A DNA stretch of 64,000 nt from Vibrio sp. qd031. Lineage in GTDB: Bacteria > Pseudomonadota > Gammaproteobacteria > Enterobacterales > Vibrionaceae. The position numbers and the translations under genes were made by a program. The notes beneath the pieces were generated by a model. The model was not told the DNA's origin. It ran no database searches and saw only the letters and a list, made by a program, of their open reading frames with translations. The stretch is taken from the NCBI RefSeq assembly GCF_002100145.1, contig NZ_JXQD01000024.1, positions 620,583 through 684,582 of the forward strand, written 5' to 3'. Of this stretch, positions 47,963-57,083 are shown one piece after another (the first letter of the stretch is position 1; each line of letters begins with the position of its first letter).

Positions 47963-48769
47963 TTAATTTTGTAGTCGATTTAGCATGACGTCTGGGTCAA
48001 GGTAGCCACCAATATTGATGCCACTTTCTGTGTAAATGGCAGGAGTACCATTCACACCAATAGTGCGACCCAACTGATACTGCTCACTGACCATAGCGCG
48101 ACAATCTTTGTCTTTTACTTCGGTTTCAGAAATGAACTCGCTGCGAAGCTTAGATTGATTCATCGCTTGTTTTGGATCGGTCGCACACCAAATGTTGGCC
48201 ATTGCTGTTCCGACATCACTGGTATCTCCAGCGCGAGGGAACGCAAGGTAACGAACAGTGATCCCAAGATCGTTGTACTCTTTCATGTTGCGATGAAGCT
48301 TAGTGCAATACCCACAGGTGATATCGGTAAACACCGTCACCACATGTTTTTCGTCTTCCGCTTTATATTCGATCATGCTGTCGGTTTGTGCTTCAAGAAG
48401 CTTAACAATTTTTGGACCGCGCTTAGCCGCGATGACATCGTCATAATTGCCATTTTCGTCGAGAGAAAACAGAGTACCAGGGACAAAATAACTGCCATCG
48501 GCTGTTGAAAAGAAGGTGCCCTGATTGGTGGTTAACTCAAGCAGTCCTGGCAGTTCTGGCGAAGGCTCAATGTCACTAACAACCACACCGATTTTAAGAA
48601 AGCGAGCCAGAAGCTGGTCGCGGTCCATCTCAGCCGAGCTTTCCACTGACTCGACCACGGCTACAGGCGCTGCGGCGACTTGCGTAGACTCTTGAGCTTC
48701 ACCTTGTTTGCCACAGGCAGCGAGAAAAAATGTAACCAAAGCCAAAGAAGTAACGTTAATTTTGTTCAT
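47963..48769 (-). CDS. dsbC: Thiol:disulfide interchange protein DsbC, predicted lipoprotein
   Basis: 268 residues (E. coli precursor 236). The C-terminal thioredoxin domain has the active site FTDITCGYCTKLH and the second cysteine pair (IWCATD, DKDCRAM), plus the cis-Pro loop GVNGTPAIYTESG. The N-terminal dimerisation domain begins near residue 50. The N-terminus is unusual: MNKINVTSLALVTFFLAACG ends in a lipobox (LAAC, Cys19, Gly at +2), followed by about 30 Ala/Val/Glu-rich residues that look like a tether. DsbC isomerises wrong disulfides in the periplasm. It follows xerD by 20 bp. Confidence 0.94.
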   Translation of the reverse strand: MNKINVTSLALVTFFLAACGKQGEAQESTQVAAAPVAVVESVESSAEMDRDQLLARFLKIGVVVSDIEPSPELPGLLELTTNQGTFFSTADGSYFVPGTLFSLDENGNYDDVIAAKRGPKIVKLLEAQTDSMIEYKAEDEKHVVTVFTDITCGYCTKLHRNMKEYNDLGITVRYLAFPRAGDTSDVGTAMANIWCATDPKQAMNQSKLRSEFISETEVKDKDCRAMVSEQYQLGRTIGVNGTPAIYTESGINIGGYLDPDVMLNRLQN

Positions 48770-48789
48770 AGTATTTCCAAGTTGACGCT

Positions 48790-49692
48790 CTAGGATGCGC
48801 GCGGATGATGGGCTTGATGAATAGACTTGAGCCTTTCGGTTGCTACATGAGTATAAATTTGTGTCGTGGATAAGTCACTATGTCCCAATAGCAACTGAAC
48901 CACACGTAAATCGGCCCCGTGATTGAGTAAATGGGTTGCAAATGCGTGTCTTAGCACGTGCGGTGATAAACTGTCACTGTCGATACCCGCAACTACTGCA
49001 TAGTGTTTTATACGGTGCCAAAAGGTCTGTCGGGTCATTTGCTTGGCGCGTTTAGATGGAAAAATCACATCAGAACTCGTCTCACCTAATAAACCAGACC
49101 GGCCTTGCTGTAAAAATCGTTCAATCCAATATATAGCGTTATCACCCATTGGTACAAGGCGCTCTTTATTACCTTTACCTATCACCCTCACCACACCCTG
49201 ACGAAGGCTGAGGTTTTCGGCGGTGAGGCTCACCAATTCGGTCACTCGTAATCCAGTTGCGTAGAGCAGTTCCAGCATTGCCTTGTCGCGCAGTTCGATA
49301 ACATCATTCACGTTTGGCGCAGCCAATAGCGCCTCTACCTGGCTCTCTGACAAATCTTTAGGGAGCCGCTTGGGCATCTTAGGGCTGACCAACAAAGCGC
49401 TAGGGTCATCCGCTCGCTGGTTTTGCTGATATAAGTACTGAAATAATTTTCGCAAAGAAGAGAGCATCCGAGCGCGTGAACGGTTTTGATAGTTTTGATC
49501 GGTCAAAAACGCTTGATATCCCACTAAGTCTTCCTTAGTGACGTGCAATAACGAGAGATCTTGGTCACTCAGCCATTGTAAAAGCCGCTTAAAGTCTTGG
49601 CGATAAGAAGACAGCGTATTTTCTGATAATCCTCTTTCCATCCACAAGGCATCTAAAAACTGGTCGATTAAGGGTTGATCTTGACTGGGCAA
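48790..49692 (-). CDS. xerD: Site-specific tyrosine recombinase XerD
   Basis: About 300 residues if started at the TTG at 49692 (E. coli 298); the open frame extends to a GTG at 49785 but the extra 31 residues do not resemble the family, and no ATG is near. The core-binding domain (DQFLDALWMERGLSENTLSS) is followed by the catalytic domain with Arg in ATGLRVTELVSL, HVLRHAFATHLLNHG, LGHSDLSTTQIYTHV. With XerC it resolves chromosome dimers at dif. Divergent from fldB, as in E. coli. Confidence 0.93.
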   Translation of the reverse strand: MPSQDQPLIDQFLDALWMERGLSENTLSSYRQDFKRLLQWLSDQDLSLLHVTKEDLVGYQAFLTDQNYQNRSRARMLSSLRKLFQYLYQQNQRADDPSALLVSPKMPKRLPKDLSESQVEALLAAPNVNDVIELRDKAMLELLYATGLRVTELVSLTAENLSLRQGVVRVIGKGNKERLVPMGDNAIYWIERFLQQGRSGLLGETSSDVIFPSKRAKQMTRQTFWHRIKHYAVVAGIDSDSLSPHVLRHAFATHLLNHGADLRVVQLLLGHSDLSTTQIYTHVATERLKSIHQAHHPRAS

Positions 49693-49832
49693 TGGAGGCT
49701 CACTTTCCGCGGTTTGGGTTAGGGTAAAACAGCCCCTATGGAAATGCCACAAATTTGCTGATCCGGCTGCGTTTTGTGAGTACACTGACCGACAGTTTTG
49801 TCCCCCTTCTCTATATTCCTAGCCGAGGTTGT

Positions 49833-50351
49833 ATGAAAATCGGATTGTTTTATGGCTCGACCACCTGCTACACCGAAATTGTGGCAGAAAAGATTCGCGA
49901 GCTCATTGGTCCTGAAACCGTCGATATATTTAATGTTAAAGAGTCCCCCCTTTCTCTTATCAGCGACTATGATTTCATCATACTAGGGATCTCTACATGG
50001 GATTTTGGTGAAATCCAAGAAGACTGGGAAGCAATATGGCAGGACATCGCTGGCGCACCGCTAAAAAACAAATTCGTCGCATTGTACGGCTTAGGCGATC
50101 AAGAAGGTTATGGGGAATGGTTTCTGGATGCGATGGGGCTTTTACACGACCAGATCAAACCGCTCGGCGCTAACATCATTGGGTACTGGCCCAACCAAGG
50201 TTACCAATTTGATGCATCAAAAGCACTCACCGACGATCAGAGCCACTTTGTCGGGTTAGCACTGGATGAAGATTCTCAATACGATCTTACTGACGACAGG
50301 CTAAACGACTGGGTAACCCAAATACTCACCGAGTACAGTGAGAAGCTGTAA
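49833..50351 (+). CDS. fldB: Flavodoxin FldB
   Basis: 172 residues (E. coli FldB 173). IGLFYGSTTCYTEIVAEKI is the FMN phosphate loop, and GISTWDFGEIQEDWEAIW and ALYGLGDQEGYGEWFLDAMG are closer to FldB than FldA. It is a small electron carrier with FMN. The ATG at 49833 follows CGAGGTTGT; the open frame to 49755 would overlap the xerD leader. trmN6 follows 3 bp after the stop. Confidence 0.95.
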   Translation: MKIGLFYGSTTCYTEIVAEKIRELIGPETVDIFNVKESPLSLISDYDFIILGISTWDFGEIQEDWEAIWQDIAGAPLKNKFVALYGLGDQEGYGEWFLDAMGLLHDQIKPLGANIIGYWPNQGYQFDASKALTDDQSHFVGLALDEDSQYDLTDDRLNDWVTQILTEYSEKL

Positions 50352-50354
50352 GCT

Positions 50355-51083
50355 ATGTCACGCGCCCCATTTAGGTTTAAGCAGTTTGCGATATCCGCAC
50401 ACGATGCTGGCATGGCGGTTAGCACCGACGGTGTATTGCTAGGGGCGTGGAACTCATTAAGTTGCGTTGAGTCCGTGTTAGACATAGGCACAGGCACAGG
50501 ACTTCTCACTCTAATGACGGCACAGCGAAACGCACACGCTGCCATAGTCGCCATTGACATCGAGCCAACTGCTATACAAGCGGCGACCACGAATATCGCG
50601 ATGAGCCCCTGGTCAAAAAGAATTGAGATTTACCAGCAGGACGTAATGGCGCTAACCTTACCTTCGTTATCTTTGCCTAATGCAGGCGTTGATTGCATTA
50701 TCTGCAATCCGCCTTATTTCGACGCTGGAGAGTCCTCCAAAAACAAAGCAAGAGCCAGTGCAAGGCATACTATCGCGCTGTCTCACACCCATTTAGCACT
50801 GGCCTGCCAGCGTTTACTTAATGAGCAAGGTCACGCCAGCTTTATTTTACCTCATAACGAAGGGCTAAGGTTTATCGACAACCTAAAGGATACGGGTATG
50901 AGTCTCTCTCGCATCACCTACGTAAAAACGACGCCAACAAAACCGGTCTCACGCCTGCTCATCGAGTGTACTAAAGAGGCTGTAAAAACCATCGAGAGCC
51001 AATTAATCATCCAAGAAAATGGCCACTATACCGACGCATTTATTGACTTAACTCGTGCCTTTTATCTCAAGATGCCGAATTAG
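50355..51083 (+). CDS. trmN6: tRNA1(Val) (adenine(37)-N6)-methyltransferase
   Basis: 242 residues (E. coli YfiC 245). SAM-binding motif I VLDIGTGTGLLTLMTAQ and the N6-adenine catalytic motif ICNPPYFDAGE are present. It methylates A37 of tRNA-Val. Only 3 bp follow fldB, so the two are co-transcribed. srmB follows on the same strand; in E. coli srmB and yfiC are also neighbours. Confidence 0.95.
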   Translation: MSRAPFRFKQFAISAHDAGMAVSTDGVLLGAWNSLSCVESVLDIGTGTGLLTLMTAQRNAHAAIVAIDIEPTAIQAATTNIAMSPWSKRIEIYQQDVMALTLPSLSLPNAGVDCIICNPPYFDAGESSKNKARASARHTIALSHTHLALACQRLLNEQGHASFILPHNEGLRFIDNLKDTGMSLSRITYVKTTPTKPVSRLLIECTKEAVKTIESQLIIQENGHYTDAFIDLTRAFYLKMPN

Positions 51084-51191
51084 CATGTGACCCTACTCAC
51101 AAAACCTCCTATAATGCGCCAGCGTTTTCAGTATGAACCGCCTTATACTCTAATTGACCCAATGTCCCAATCCATACTGTGGAGAGATTCT

Positions 51192-52415
51192 GTGATAAAA
51201 AGCTTCGCCGACCTAGACCTAGATCCTGTATTACTTAGTGCAACTGAGGCCATGGGCTTTACTCGCCCAACTGTAATTCAAGGTGAAGTGATCCCACACG
51301 CTTTAGACGGACGCGACGTGCTTGCCTCAGCCCCAACGGGTACCGGTAAAACAGCCGCATTCGTTCTTCCTGCTCTACAGTATTTGTTAGACTTCCCTCG
51401 CCGTAAAGGTGGGCCAGCGCGTGTGCTGATTTTGACACCAACACGCGAATTGGCGCTTCAAGTGACTGAGCAAGCCATTGCTCTGGCAAAAAACACCCCG
51501 CTGAAAGTCATCTCAATTACCGGTGGTGTTCAATACCAAGATCACGCTGATGCACTGGCAGATACGCAAGACATTGTGGTGGCAACGCCCGGTCGTTTAA
51601 TGGAGTACATTGAAGGCGAACGCTTCGATTGCCGTGCGATTGAATGGCTGATTCTCGACGAAGCTGACCGTATGTTGGATATGGGTTTTGGCCCAACCGT
51701 CGACCGTTTGTCTGCTGAGTGCCGCTGGCGTAAGCAAACACTGCTATTTTCAGCAACGTTGGAAGGCCATGGCGTTGACTCCTTTACCGCCGATCTACTA
51801 AAAGATCCGGCACAAGTTGAAGCGACACCGTCTACTCGCGAACGCAAAAAAATTCTGCAGTACTACCATCGTGCAGACAGCGCTGAGCATAAACTGGCGC
51901 TGCTGAAGTCTATTTTGCAAACTGACACACGTAGCATTGTGTTTATCAAAACGCGCGAACGTTTGGGCGATCTACGCAATCAATTAGACTCTGCCAACAT
52001 CACCTGCAGCTGGATCCAAGGTGAAATGCCCCAAGATCGACGCAACAATGCTATTCGCCGTTTTAGAGACGGTGAAGTAAATATATTGTTAGCCACAGAT
52101 GTCGCTGCGCGAGGTATTGACCTTCCAGACGTTACCCACGTAATCAACTACGACTTGCCACGCACTGCCGATGTCTATTTACACCGCATTGGACGCACCG
52201 GACGCGCCGGTAAAAAAGGCACTGCAATCTCACTGGTAGAAGCGCACGATCAGTCAATGATGGAGCGCATCGAGCGTTACACGAAAGAGCTGATTAAAGA
52301 GCGCTTCATTGATGGCTTACGTCCAACGCATAAAAAAGCCAAGACCGTGAAGAAAAAGAAAAAGCCAGCGGACAAAAAGAGCGCTGTTGCCAAGAAAAAA
52401 CCGAAAAAGAAATAG
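51192..52415 (+). CDS. srmB: ATP-dependent RNA helicase SrmB
   Basis: 407 residues starting at a GTG with GGAG seven bases upstream (start VIKSFADLDLDPVLL); the frame extends upstream to 51087 but without family similarity. DEAD-box motifs: Q motif GFTRPTVIQ, ASAPTGTGKT, PTRELALQ, LDEADRMLDMGF, FSATLEG, HRIGRTGRAGKKG. STRERKKILQYYHRAD is typical of SrmB. It helps early 50S assembly. The tail is a Lys-rich extension shorter than in E. coli (444 residues). Confidence 0.95.
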   Translation: MIKSFADLDLDPVLLSATEAMGFTRPTVIQGEVIPHALDGRDVLASAPTGTGKTAAFVLPALQYLLDFPRRKGGPARVLILTPTRELALQVTEQAIALAKNTPLKVISITGGVQYQDHADALADTQDIVVATPGRLMEYIEGERFDCRAIEWLILDEADRMLDMGFGPTVDRLSAECRWRKQTLLFSATLEGHGVDSFTADLLKDPAQVEATPSTRERKKILQYYHRADSAEHKLALLKSILQTDTRSIVFIKTRERLGDLRNQLDSANITCSWIQGEMPQDRRNNAIRRFRDGEVNILLATDVAARGIDLPDVTHVINYDLPRTADVYLHRIGRTGRAGKKGTAISLVEAHDQSMMERIERYTKELIKERFIDGLRPTHKKAKTVKKKKKPADKKSAVAKKKPKKK

Positions 52416-52427
52416 ATTATGATGATA

Positions 52428-52467
52428 AAAAAGCCCGAGGTGCAAAATGCAACTTGGGCTTTTTTTT
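52428..52467 (+). terminator. Rho-independent terminator of srmB
   Basis: AAGCCC-GAG-TGCA and TGCA-ACT-GGGCTT arms (52430-52461) pair with mismatches and are followed by eight T. Confidence 0.85.
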
Positions 52468-52491
52468 GCTTGTAGCTTTTCCTATTAGGAA

Positions 52492-53268
52492 TTAAGCCTG
52501 CTGTTCTCGCTTAAAGACCAGTTCCGTCGCTGTGGAGTCTGGCTCAGAGAAGTAATACCCTTCGGCATCAAACTGCTTCAGCTTTTGTACATCGGTGATC
52601 TGGTTTTGAGTAATGTAGCGAGCCATCATGCCGCGTGCTTTTTTAGCAAAAAAGCTAATCACTTTATAATTGCCATTCTTACAATCTTTAAACACCGGGG
52701 TGACCACAGGAACCGTTAACGACTTTGGCTTAACCGCTTTAAAGTACTCGTTAGACGCTAGGTTAATCAACACTTTATGATCATGTTGCTCAATCTCTTG
52801 ATTGAGTTTATCGGTCAACTTAGTACCCCAAAACTGGTAAAGATTGGTGCCGCGTGTGTTAGCAAGCTTGGTGCCCATTTCAAGGCGGTATGGCTGCATC
52901 AAATCTAGCGGGCGCAATAATCCATACAGCCCAGACAACATTCGTAGATGGGTTTGGGTGAATTCAAAATCCTGCTCAGTAAAACTTTGCGCGTCAAGCC
53001 CAGTATAAACATCGCCTTTAAAGGCCAAAATCGCTTGGCGGGCATTTTCGGTAGTGACTGTTTCACTCCACTCTTCGAAACGAACGGCATTCAGTGACGC
53101 AATCTTATCGCTCACCTTCATTAATCCCGAAATATCAGCAGGTGTCAGCGTTTTGCACACCGAAATGAGCTCGGCTGAGTCACTAATAAACTCTGGTTGA
53201 GTATGTTTGCTTGTCGCCAATGGCGATTCATAATCAAGCGTTTTGGCAGGTGAAACAACAACTAACAT
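52492..53268 (-). CDS. yaaA: Peroxide stress protein YaaA
   Basis: 258 residues, the E. coli length. [51 protein letters not shown] and [12 protein letters not shown] are DUF328/YaaA signatures. In E. coli it is induced by OxyR and lowers intracellular iron to limit hydroxyl-radical damage; its biochemistry is poorly known (a DNA-binding fold has been described). Confidence 0.96.
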   Translation of the reverse strand: MLVVVSPAKTLDYESPLATSKHTQPEFISDSAELISVCKTLTPADISGLMKVSDKIASLNAVRFEEWSETVTTENARQAILAFKGDVYTGLDAQSFTEQDFEFTQTHLRMLSGLYGLLRPLDLMQPYRLEMGTKLANTRGTNLYQFWGTKLTDKLNQEIEQHDHKVLINLASNEYFKAVKPKSLTVPVVTPVFKDCKNGNYKVISFFAKKARGMMARYITQNQITDVQKLKQFDAEGYYFSEPDSTATELVFKREQQA

Positions 53269-53321
53269 AGAAAAATCCTTTCAACTTGTCACTAGCGATG
53301 GTTTTTATACGATGTAGGATA

Positions 53322-53353
53322 TAAAAAAAGCCAAGCGAAGTCAGCTTGGCTTT
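53322..53353 (-). terminator. Rho-independent terminator of the AGCS transporter gene
   Basis: AAAGCCAAGC (53327-53336) pairs with GCTTGGCTTT (53344-53353); T-rich on both sides, so possibly bidirectional. Confidence 0.88.
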
Positions 53354-53389
53354 TTCTATCGATGTCATTGGCGACATCAATTGTAACCG

Positions 53390-54835
53390 CTATTTCGAGG
53401 GAATATCTTTACCAGCGTTATCCCAAACACCTTCTTCAAGCTGCGTTTTTAGCTCTGGGTAGTCGTCAGGATTAAAGGTTGGCACTTTGCCCGCCTTTAA
53501 CTGTTTATTATAGTCGTTGGCAAGCTTCACCACGACTTTTGACAGTAGCAGTATGGCGATAATGTTGACTATAGCCATTAGGCCCATTGAGACATCCGCA
53601 AGCGACCATACAACTGGCAAGCTGGCTAATGAACCAAACATCACCATCCCTAACACAACAAAACGGAACACCATGATGCCTTTCTTGTGGTTGTGCTCTA
53701 GGAAAATAAGATTGGTTTCGGCGTAAGAGTAGTTAGCAATGATCGATGTAAACGCAAAGAAGAAAATCGCGACGGCAACAAAAATGCCACCCCACTCGCC
53801 CACTTCTGCACTTAACGCGCGCTGTGTCAGCTCAATACCTGTCACATCCGTTTGCATACCTAGGTATTCACCAGAAATAAGAATGATGGCAACGGTAGAG
53901 CTACAAATGACGATGGTGTCCATGAAAACACCCAGCATTTGCACATAACCTTGTGATGCAGGGTGAGGTGGGTATGGCGTTGCTGACGCAGCCGCATTCG
54001 GCGCAGAACCCATACCGGCTTCGTTAGAAAACAGACCGCGTTTAATCCCGTTAATCATCGCTTGAGCAATCATGTAACCCAAACCGCCACCGGCGACTTC
54101 TTCAAGACCAAAGGCACTGCGGAAAATCAACGAAATTACACCGGGGACTTGCTCGATGTTGGTCGCAACCACATACAACGCCAGTGCAAGGTAGGCCAGA
54201 GCCATCACTGGAACTATCAGTTCAGCGGTGCGCGCAATTTTACGAATACCACCAAAGATGACGAACGCAGACAATAAAACAATCACTATACCGACATACA
54301 TTGGTTCCCAACCAAAGGCGGTTTTCATAGCGCCAGTAATTGAGTTTGCCTGCACGGCGTTAAACACCAAACCAAAGGCAATGATTAGGAAGATGGAAAA
54401 TAGAACCCCCATCCAACGCATCCCAAGACCACGTTCCATGTAGTAAGCTGGACCACCACGGTAGTTGCCGTCGTCGTCTTTGGTTTTATACAACTGTGCC
54501 AGCGAGCTCTCTGCAAACGATGTGGCCATACCCAACATGGCGATAAGCCACATCCAGAAGATGGCTCCTGGACCACCTACGGTGAGCGCGACCGCAACAC
54601 CCGCCATGTTACCTGTACCCACACGAGCCGCTAAGCTGGTACACAGTGCCTGGAACGACGATATTCCCGACTCGTCCGATTTACGACTATTCTTCAGTAC
54701 GCTAAAAGTGTGACCAAAATGTCTAAACTGAATAAAGCCCAAACGCACGGTAAAAAAGACACCTGCCCCGACCAAAAGATAAACAAGAACCGATCCCCAC
54801 AAGAGATCATTCATTAAATTAATTAGCTCTACCAC
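53390..54835 (-). CDS. Sodium:alanine/glycine symporter (AGCS family, YaaJ/AlsT-like)
   Basis: 481 residues with about 10-11 membrane segments. LTVGGPGAIFWMWLIAMLGM, AESSLAQLYKTKDDDGNYRG and FSNEAGMGSAPNAAASATPY are AGCS signatures and align along the full length of E. coli YaaJ (476 residues). It takes up alanine or glycine with sodium. I prefer the GTG at 54835, with GAGG five bases upstream and N-terminus aligned with YaaJ; the frame is open to 54925. Confidence 0.93.
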   Translation of the reverse strand: MVELINLMNDLLWGSVLVYLLVGAGVFFTVRLGFIQFRHFGHTFSVLKNSRKSDESGISSFQALCTSLAARVGTGNMAGVAVALTVGGPGAIFWMWLIAMLGMATSFAESSLAQLYKTKDDDGNYRGGPAYYMERGLGMRWMGVLFSIFLIIAFGLVFNAVQANSITGAMKTAFGWEPMYVGIVIVLLSAFVIFGGIRKIARTAELIVPVMALAYLALALYVVATNIEQVPGVISLIFRSAFGLEEVAGGGLGYMIAQAMINGIKRGLFSNEAGMGSAPNAAASATPYPPHPASQGYVQMLGVFMDTIVICSSTVAIILISGEYLGMQTDVTGIELTQRALSAEVGEWGGIFVAVAIFFFAFTSIIANYSYAETNLIFLEHNHKKGIMVFRFVVLGMVMFGSLASLPVVWSLADVSMGLMAIVNIIAILLLSKVVVKLANDYNKQLKAGKVPTFNPDDYPELKTQLEEGVWDNAGKDIPSK

Positions 54836-55085
54836 ATTATCCTCATTATTATTTTGGCTGTTGTGTTTCGCGCAAATAATGGATGCCAACTTCACAAAAA
54901 GCAAATTACAGACTTTTCTGCTCATTTCGCCATCAGCTTTCGTTTCAATTATGTGAAACGCATTGAATTCCTAAACAAATCCTTCACAAAAGCAACATAA
55001 ATGAGAAATAGTTCAAAGATATTATGACCTTGTTCATGATACTAATCGATTGCGTTATGCAATGGACTGACTTGAGGAGAGGCTC

Positions 55086-55271
55086 ATGGAAAGCTTTCAT
55101 CTTGATGACATTTACACGTCAGAACGAGCGCCAGCTAGGGCAGCAAGAGCAAAACCCGTCAAGCGCAAATGGCGAGAAATTGAAGCCATTAAAGACAGGC
55201 AAAGGCTACAAAGAGAACTCATGGACTTAGGCATCGAAGGCGACTTCGACCTAGACGAGATTAAACTGTAG
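55086..55271 (+). CDS. DUF3545-family small protein
   Basis: 61 residues: an acidic start (MESFHLDDIY), a basic centre (RAARAKPVKRKWREIEAIKD) and an acidic end (GDFDLDEIKL), consistent with the DUF3545 family of Vibrio and relatives (assignment from memory). GGAGAGG lies a few bases before the ATG. It is convergent with grpE and shares a terminator with it. Function unknown. Confidence 0.85.
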   Translation: MESFHLDDIYTSERAPARAARAKPVKRKWREIEAIKDRQRLQRELMDLGIEGDFDLDEIKL

Positions 55272-55283
55272 CAACCATAAAAA

Positions 55284-55307
55284 AAGCCGCTGTTTCAGCG
55301 GCCTTTT
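55284..55307 (-). terminator. Shared terminator of grpE and the DUF3545 gene
   Basis: GCCGCTG (55286-55292) and CAGCGGC (55296-55302) with A-rich left and T-rich right flanks; the better T tract is on the minus strand (grpE). Confidence 0.88.
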
Positions 55308-55326
55308 AGTGTTCGGTAAGGCGAGG

Positions 55327-55926
55327 TTATTTCGCAACCATCACCATTGCTGGGCGCAATACTCGACCATTCAACTCATAGCCTTTTTGCATCACAAACA
55401 TCACACTGTTTGCTTCATGATCTGGGCTTTCTTGAATCGACATAGCTTGATGCAACTCAGGGTTGAAGGTTTCACCTTCTGGGTTAATTACGTTCACGCC
55501 AAACTTAGCCAACACATCGGCAAAGGTTTTGTGGGTAAGTTCAATCCCTTCAACGATTGGCTTAAGCACATCGTTTTCTTTATCCGCAGCTTCAATGGCA
55601 CGCTCCAGGTTGTCAACAACCGGCAACAACTCTTCAGAAAACTTATTTAGTGCATATTTACGAGCTTTATCGATCTCTTGCTCGGTACGACGACGCATGT
55701 TTTCAACTTCGGCTTTCGCGCGAAGTACACTTTCTTGTTGTTCTTTGATTTTCGCTTCGCTAGACAACAGTGCTGCTTCTAATTGCGCAATCTTAGCCTC
55801 TTGAGCGTCATTTTCATCATTCCACTCAATATCGCCTTCGTCGCCAATCACTTCAACATCTTCAGCCACTTGTTCAACGTCTTGTTGCAGCTCTTCGTCT
55901 TGTACTTTCTTATCTTGCTCGCTCAT
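55327..55926 (-). CDS. grpE: Nucleotide exchange factor GrpE
   Basis: 199 residues (E. coli 197). Long acidic N-terminus, coiled coil (about 40-110; [20 protein letters not shown]), and the beta-wing ending [38 protein letters not shown]. It releases ADP from DnaK. A clear heat-shock promoter is upstream (56023-56048). Confidence 0.98.
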   Translation of the reverse strand: MSEQDKKVQDEELQQDVEQVAEDVEVIGDEGDIEWNDENDAQEAKIAQLEAALLSSEAKIKEQQESVLRAKAEVENMRRRTEQEIDKARKYALNKFSEELLPVVDNLERAIEAADKENDVLKPIVEGIELTHKTFADVLAKFGVNVINPEGETFNPELHQAMSIQESPDHEANSVMFVMQKGYELNGRVLRPAMVMVAK

Positions 55927-56022
55927 GCTTACTCCACATATAGGGTTTTACTACGTAAAATCAGGTGGTTAACCCAAATAATGCAATAAAACTCTCGCAT
56001 CTTCTAATTACTTGCCATTATT

Positions 56023-56048
56023 ATGGGGATCATGGTGCGTGATTCAAG
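56023..56048 (-). promoter_or_regulatory. Sigma-32 (heat-shock) promoter of grpE
   Basis: On the minus strand CTTGAA (56048-56043), 14-bp spacer, CCCCATAATA (56028 down): a full match to the sigma-32 pattern CTTGAA-N13-15-CCCCAT. It lies about 97 bp before the grpE start and just upstream of the divergent nadK. Confidence 0.9.
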
Positions 56049-56086
56049 TACTTTAATCACCACAATCTCAACTGGAATCGCCTTTT

Positions 56087-56971
56087 ATGAGCAAGACATT
56101 TTCTGTTATTGGAGTGATTGGTAAGCCGCGAGACCAACTCGCGATGCAGACTCACCAAGAATTGATCCACTGGTTAACTGAAAAAGGTTACACCGTTTTG
56201 CTCGATGCGCGACTAAAGGAGCTGATCGATCCGGATATAAAGGTTCAATTTGCTGAGATCCTGACCATCGGCGAACAGGCGGATCTGGCGATTGTTGTGG
56301 GCGGTGACGGCAACATGCTAGGTGCTGCTCGCGTCTTATCGCGATACGACATTAGTGTCATCGGAGTCAACAAAGGTAATTTAGGATTTTTAACCGACTT
56401 AGACCCTGACAACTTTAAGCAACCTCTAGAAGAAGTGCTATCCGGTGAGTACATCGAAGAGCAGCGTTTTTTACTTGAAGCAGAAGTGCACCGTCATGGC
56501 CAGATAAAAAGCCGAAATTCCGCGCTTAACGAAGCTGTACTTCACCCAGGCCAAGTAGCGCATATGATTGAGTTTGAGGTGTACATCGATAATCGATTTG
56601 CCTTTTCACAACGCTCTGACGGATTGATCATTTCAACCCCAACCGGTTCTACCGCTTACTCTTTGTCCGGCGGCGGTCCAATATTATCGCCAAGCTTAAA
56701 CACCATTTCACTGGTCCCTAAGTTTCCTCATACTCTGTCTAGCCGACCATTGGTTGTTGATGGAAATCGACGGATCTCTCTTATTGTGTCACCCGACAAC
56801 GCGGGAACGCTCGAAGTAAGCTGTGATGGTCAAGTGGCTCTTCCAGTCTCTCCTGGTGATGAGGTCGTGATTTACCAAAGCCCTCATGTACTTAACCTAG
56901 TTCACCCAAATGACTACAGTTATTATCGCGTTCTGAGAAACAAATTGGGTTGGTCGAGCAAACTGTTTTAG
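56087..56971 (+). CDS. nadK: NAD kinase
   Basis: 294 residues (E. coli 292). [20 protein letters not shown] (GGDG motif), [18 protein letters not shown], and [19 protein letters not shown] are conserved. It phosphorylates NAD to NADP. Divergent from grpE and followed by recN, the conserved arrangement in gammaproteobacteria. Confidence 0.98.
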   Translation: MSKTFSVIGVIGKPRDQLAMQTHQELIHWLTEKGYTVLLDARLKELIDPDIKVQFAEILTIGEQADLAIVVGGDGNMLGAARVLSRYDISVIGVNKGNLGFLTDLDPDNFKQPLEEVLSGEYIEEQRFLLEAEVHRHGQIKSRNSALNEAVLHPGQVAHMIEFEVYIDNRFAFSQRSDGLIISTPTGSTAYSLSGGGPILSPSLNTISLVPKFPHTLSSRPLVVDGNRRISLIVSPDNAGTLEVSCDGQVALPVSPGDEVVIYQSPHVLNLVHPNDYSYYRVLRNKLGWSSKLF

Positions 56972-57010
56972 TCGCCTTTCAGAGATCACACTTTTTTAAC
57001 CTGTGCTATT

Positions 57011-57052
57011 TACTGTATAAAAAAACAGTTTATACTGTTCTTTCATACAGTA
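57011..57052 (+). promoter_or_regulatory. Two tandem LexA (SOS) boxes upstream of recN
   Basis: Box 1 at 57011-57030 reads TACTG-N10-CAGTT, box 2 at 57033-57052 reads TACTG-N10-CAGTA; both fit the LexA consensus TACTG(TA)5CAGTA. A TATACT -10 candidate (57031-57036) overlaps box 2, so LexA would block it directly. Double boxes give tight, strong SOS control, as in E. coli recN. Confidence 0.92.
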
Positions 57053-57083
57053 CTTAACTCTACCCGAACAGCACAGGTGATTT

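Noticed and set aside
51087..51191. Upstream extension of srmB from an earlier start
   Set aside because: The added residues do not resemble SrmB, and the GTG at 51192 has a strong GGAG at good spacing.
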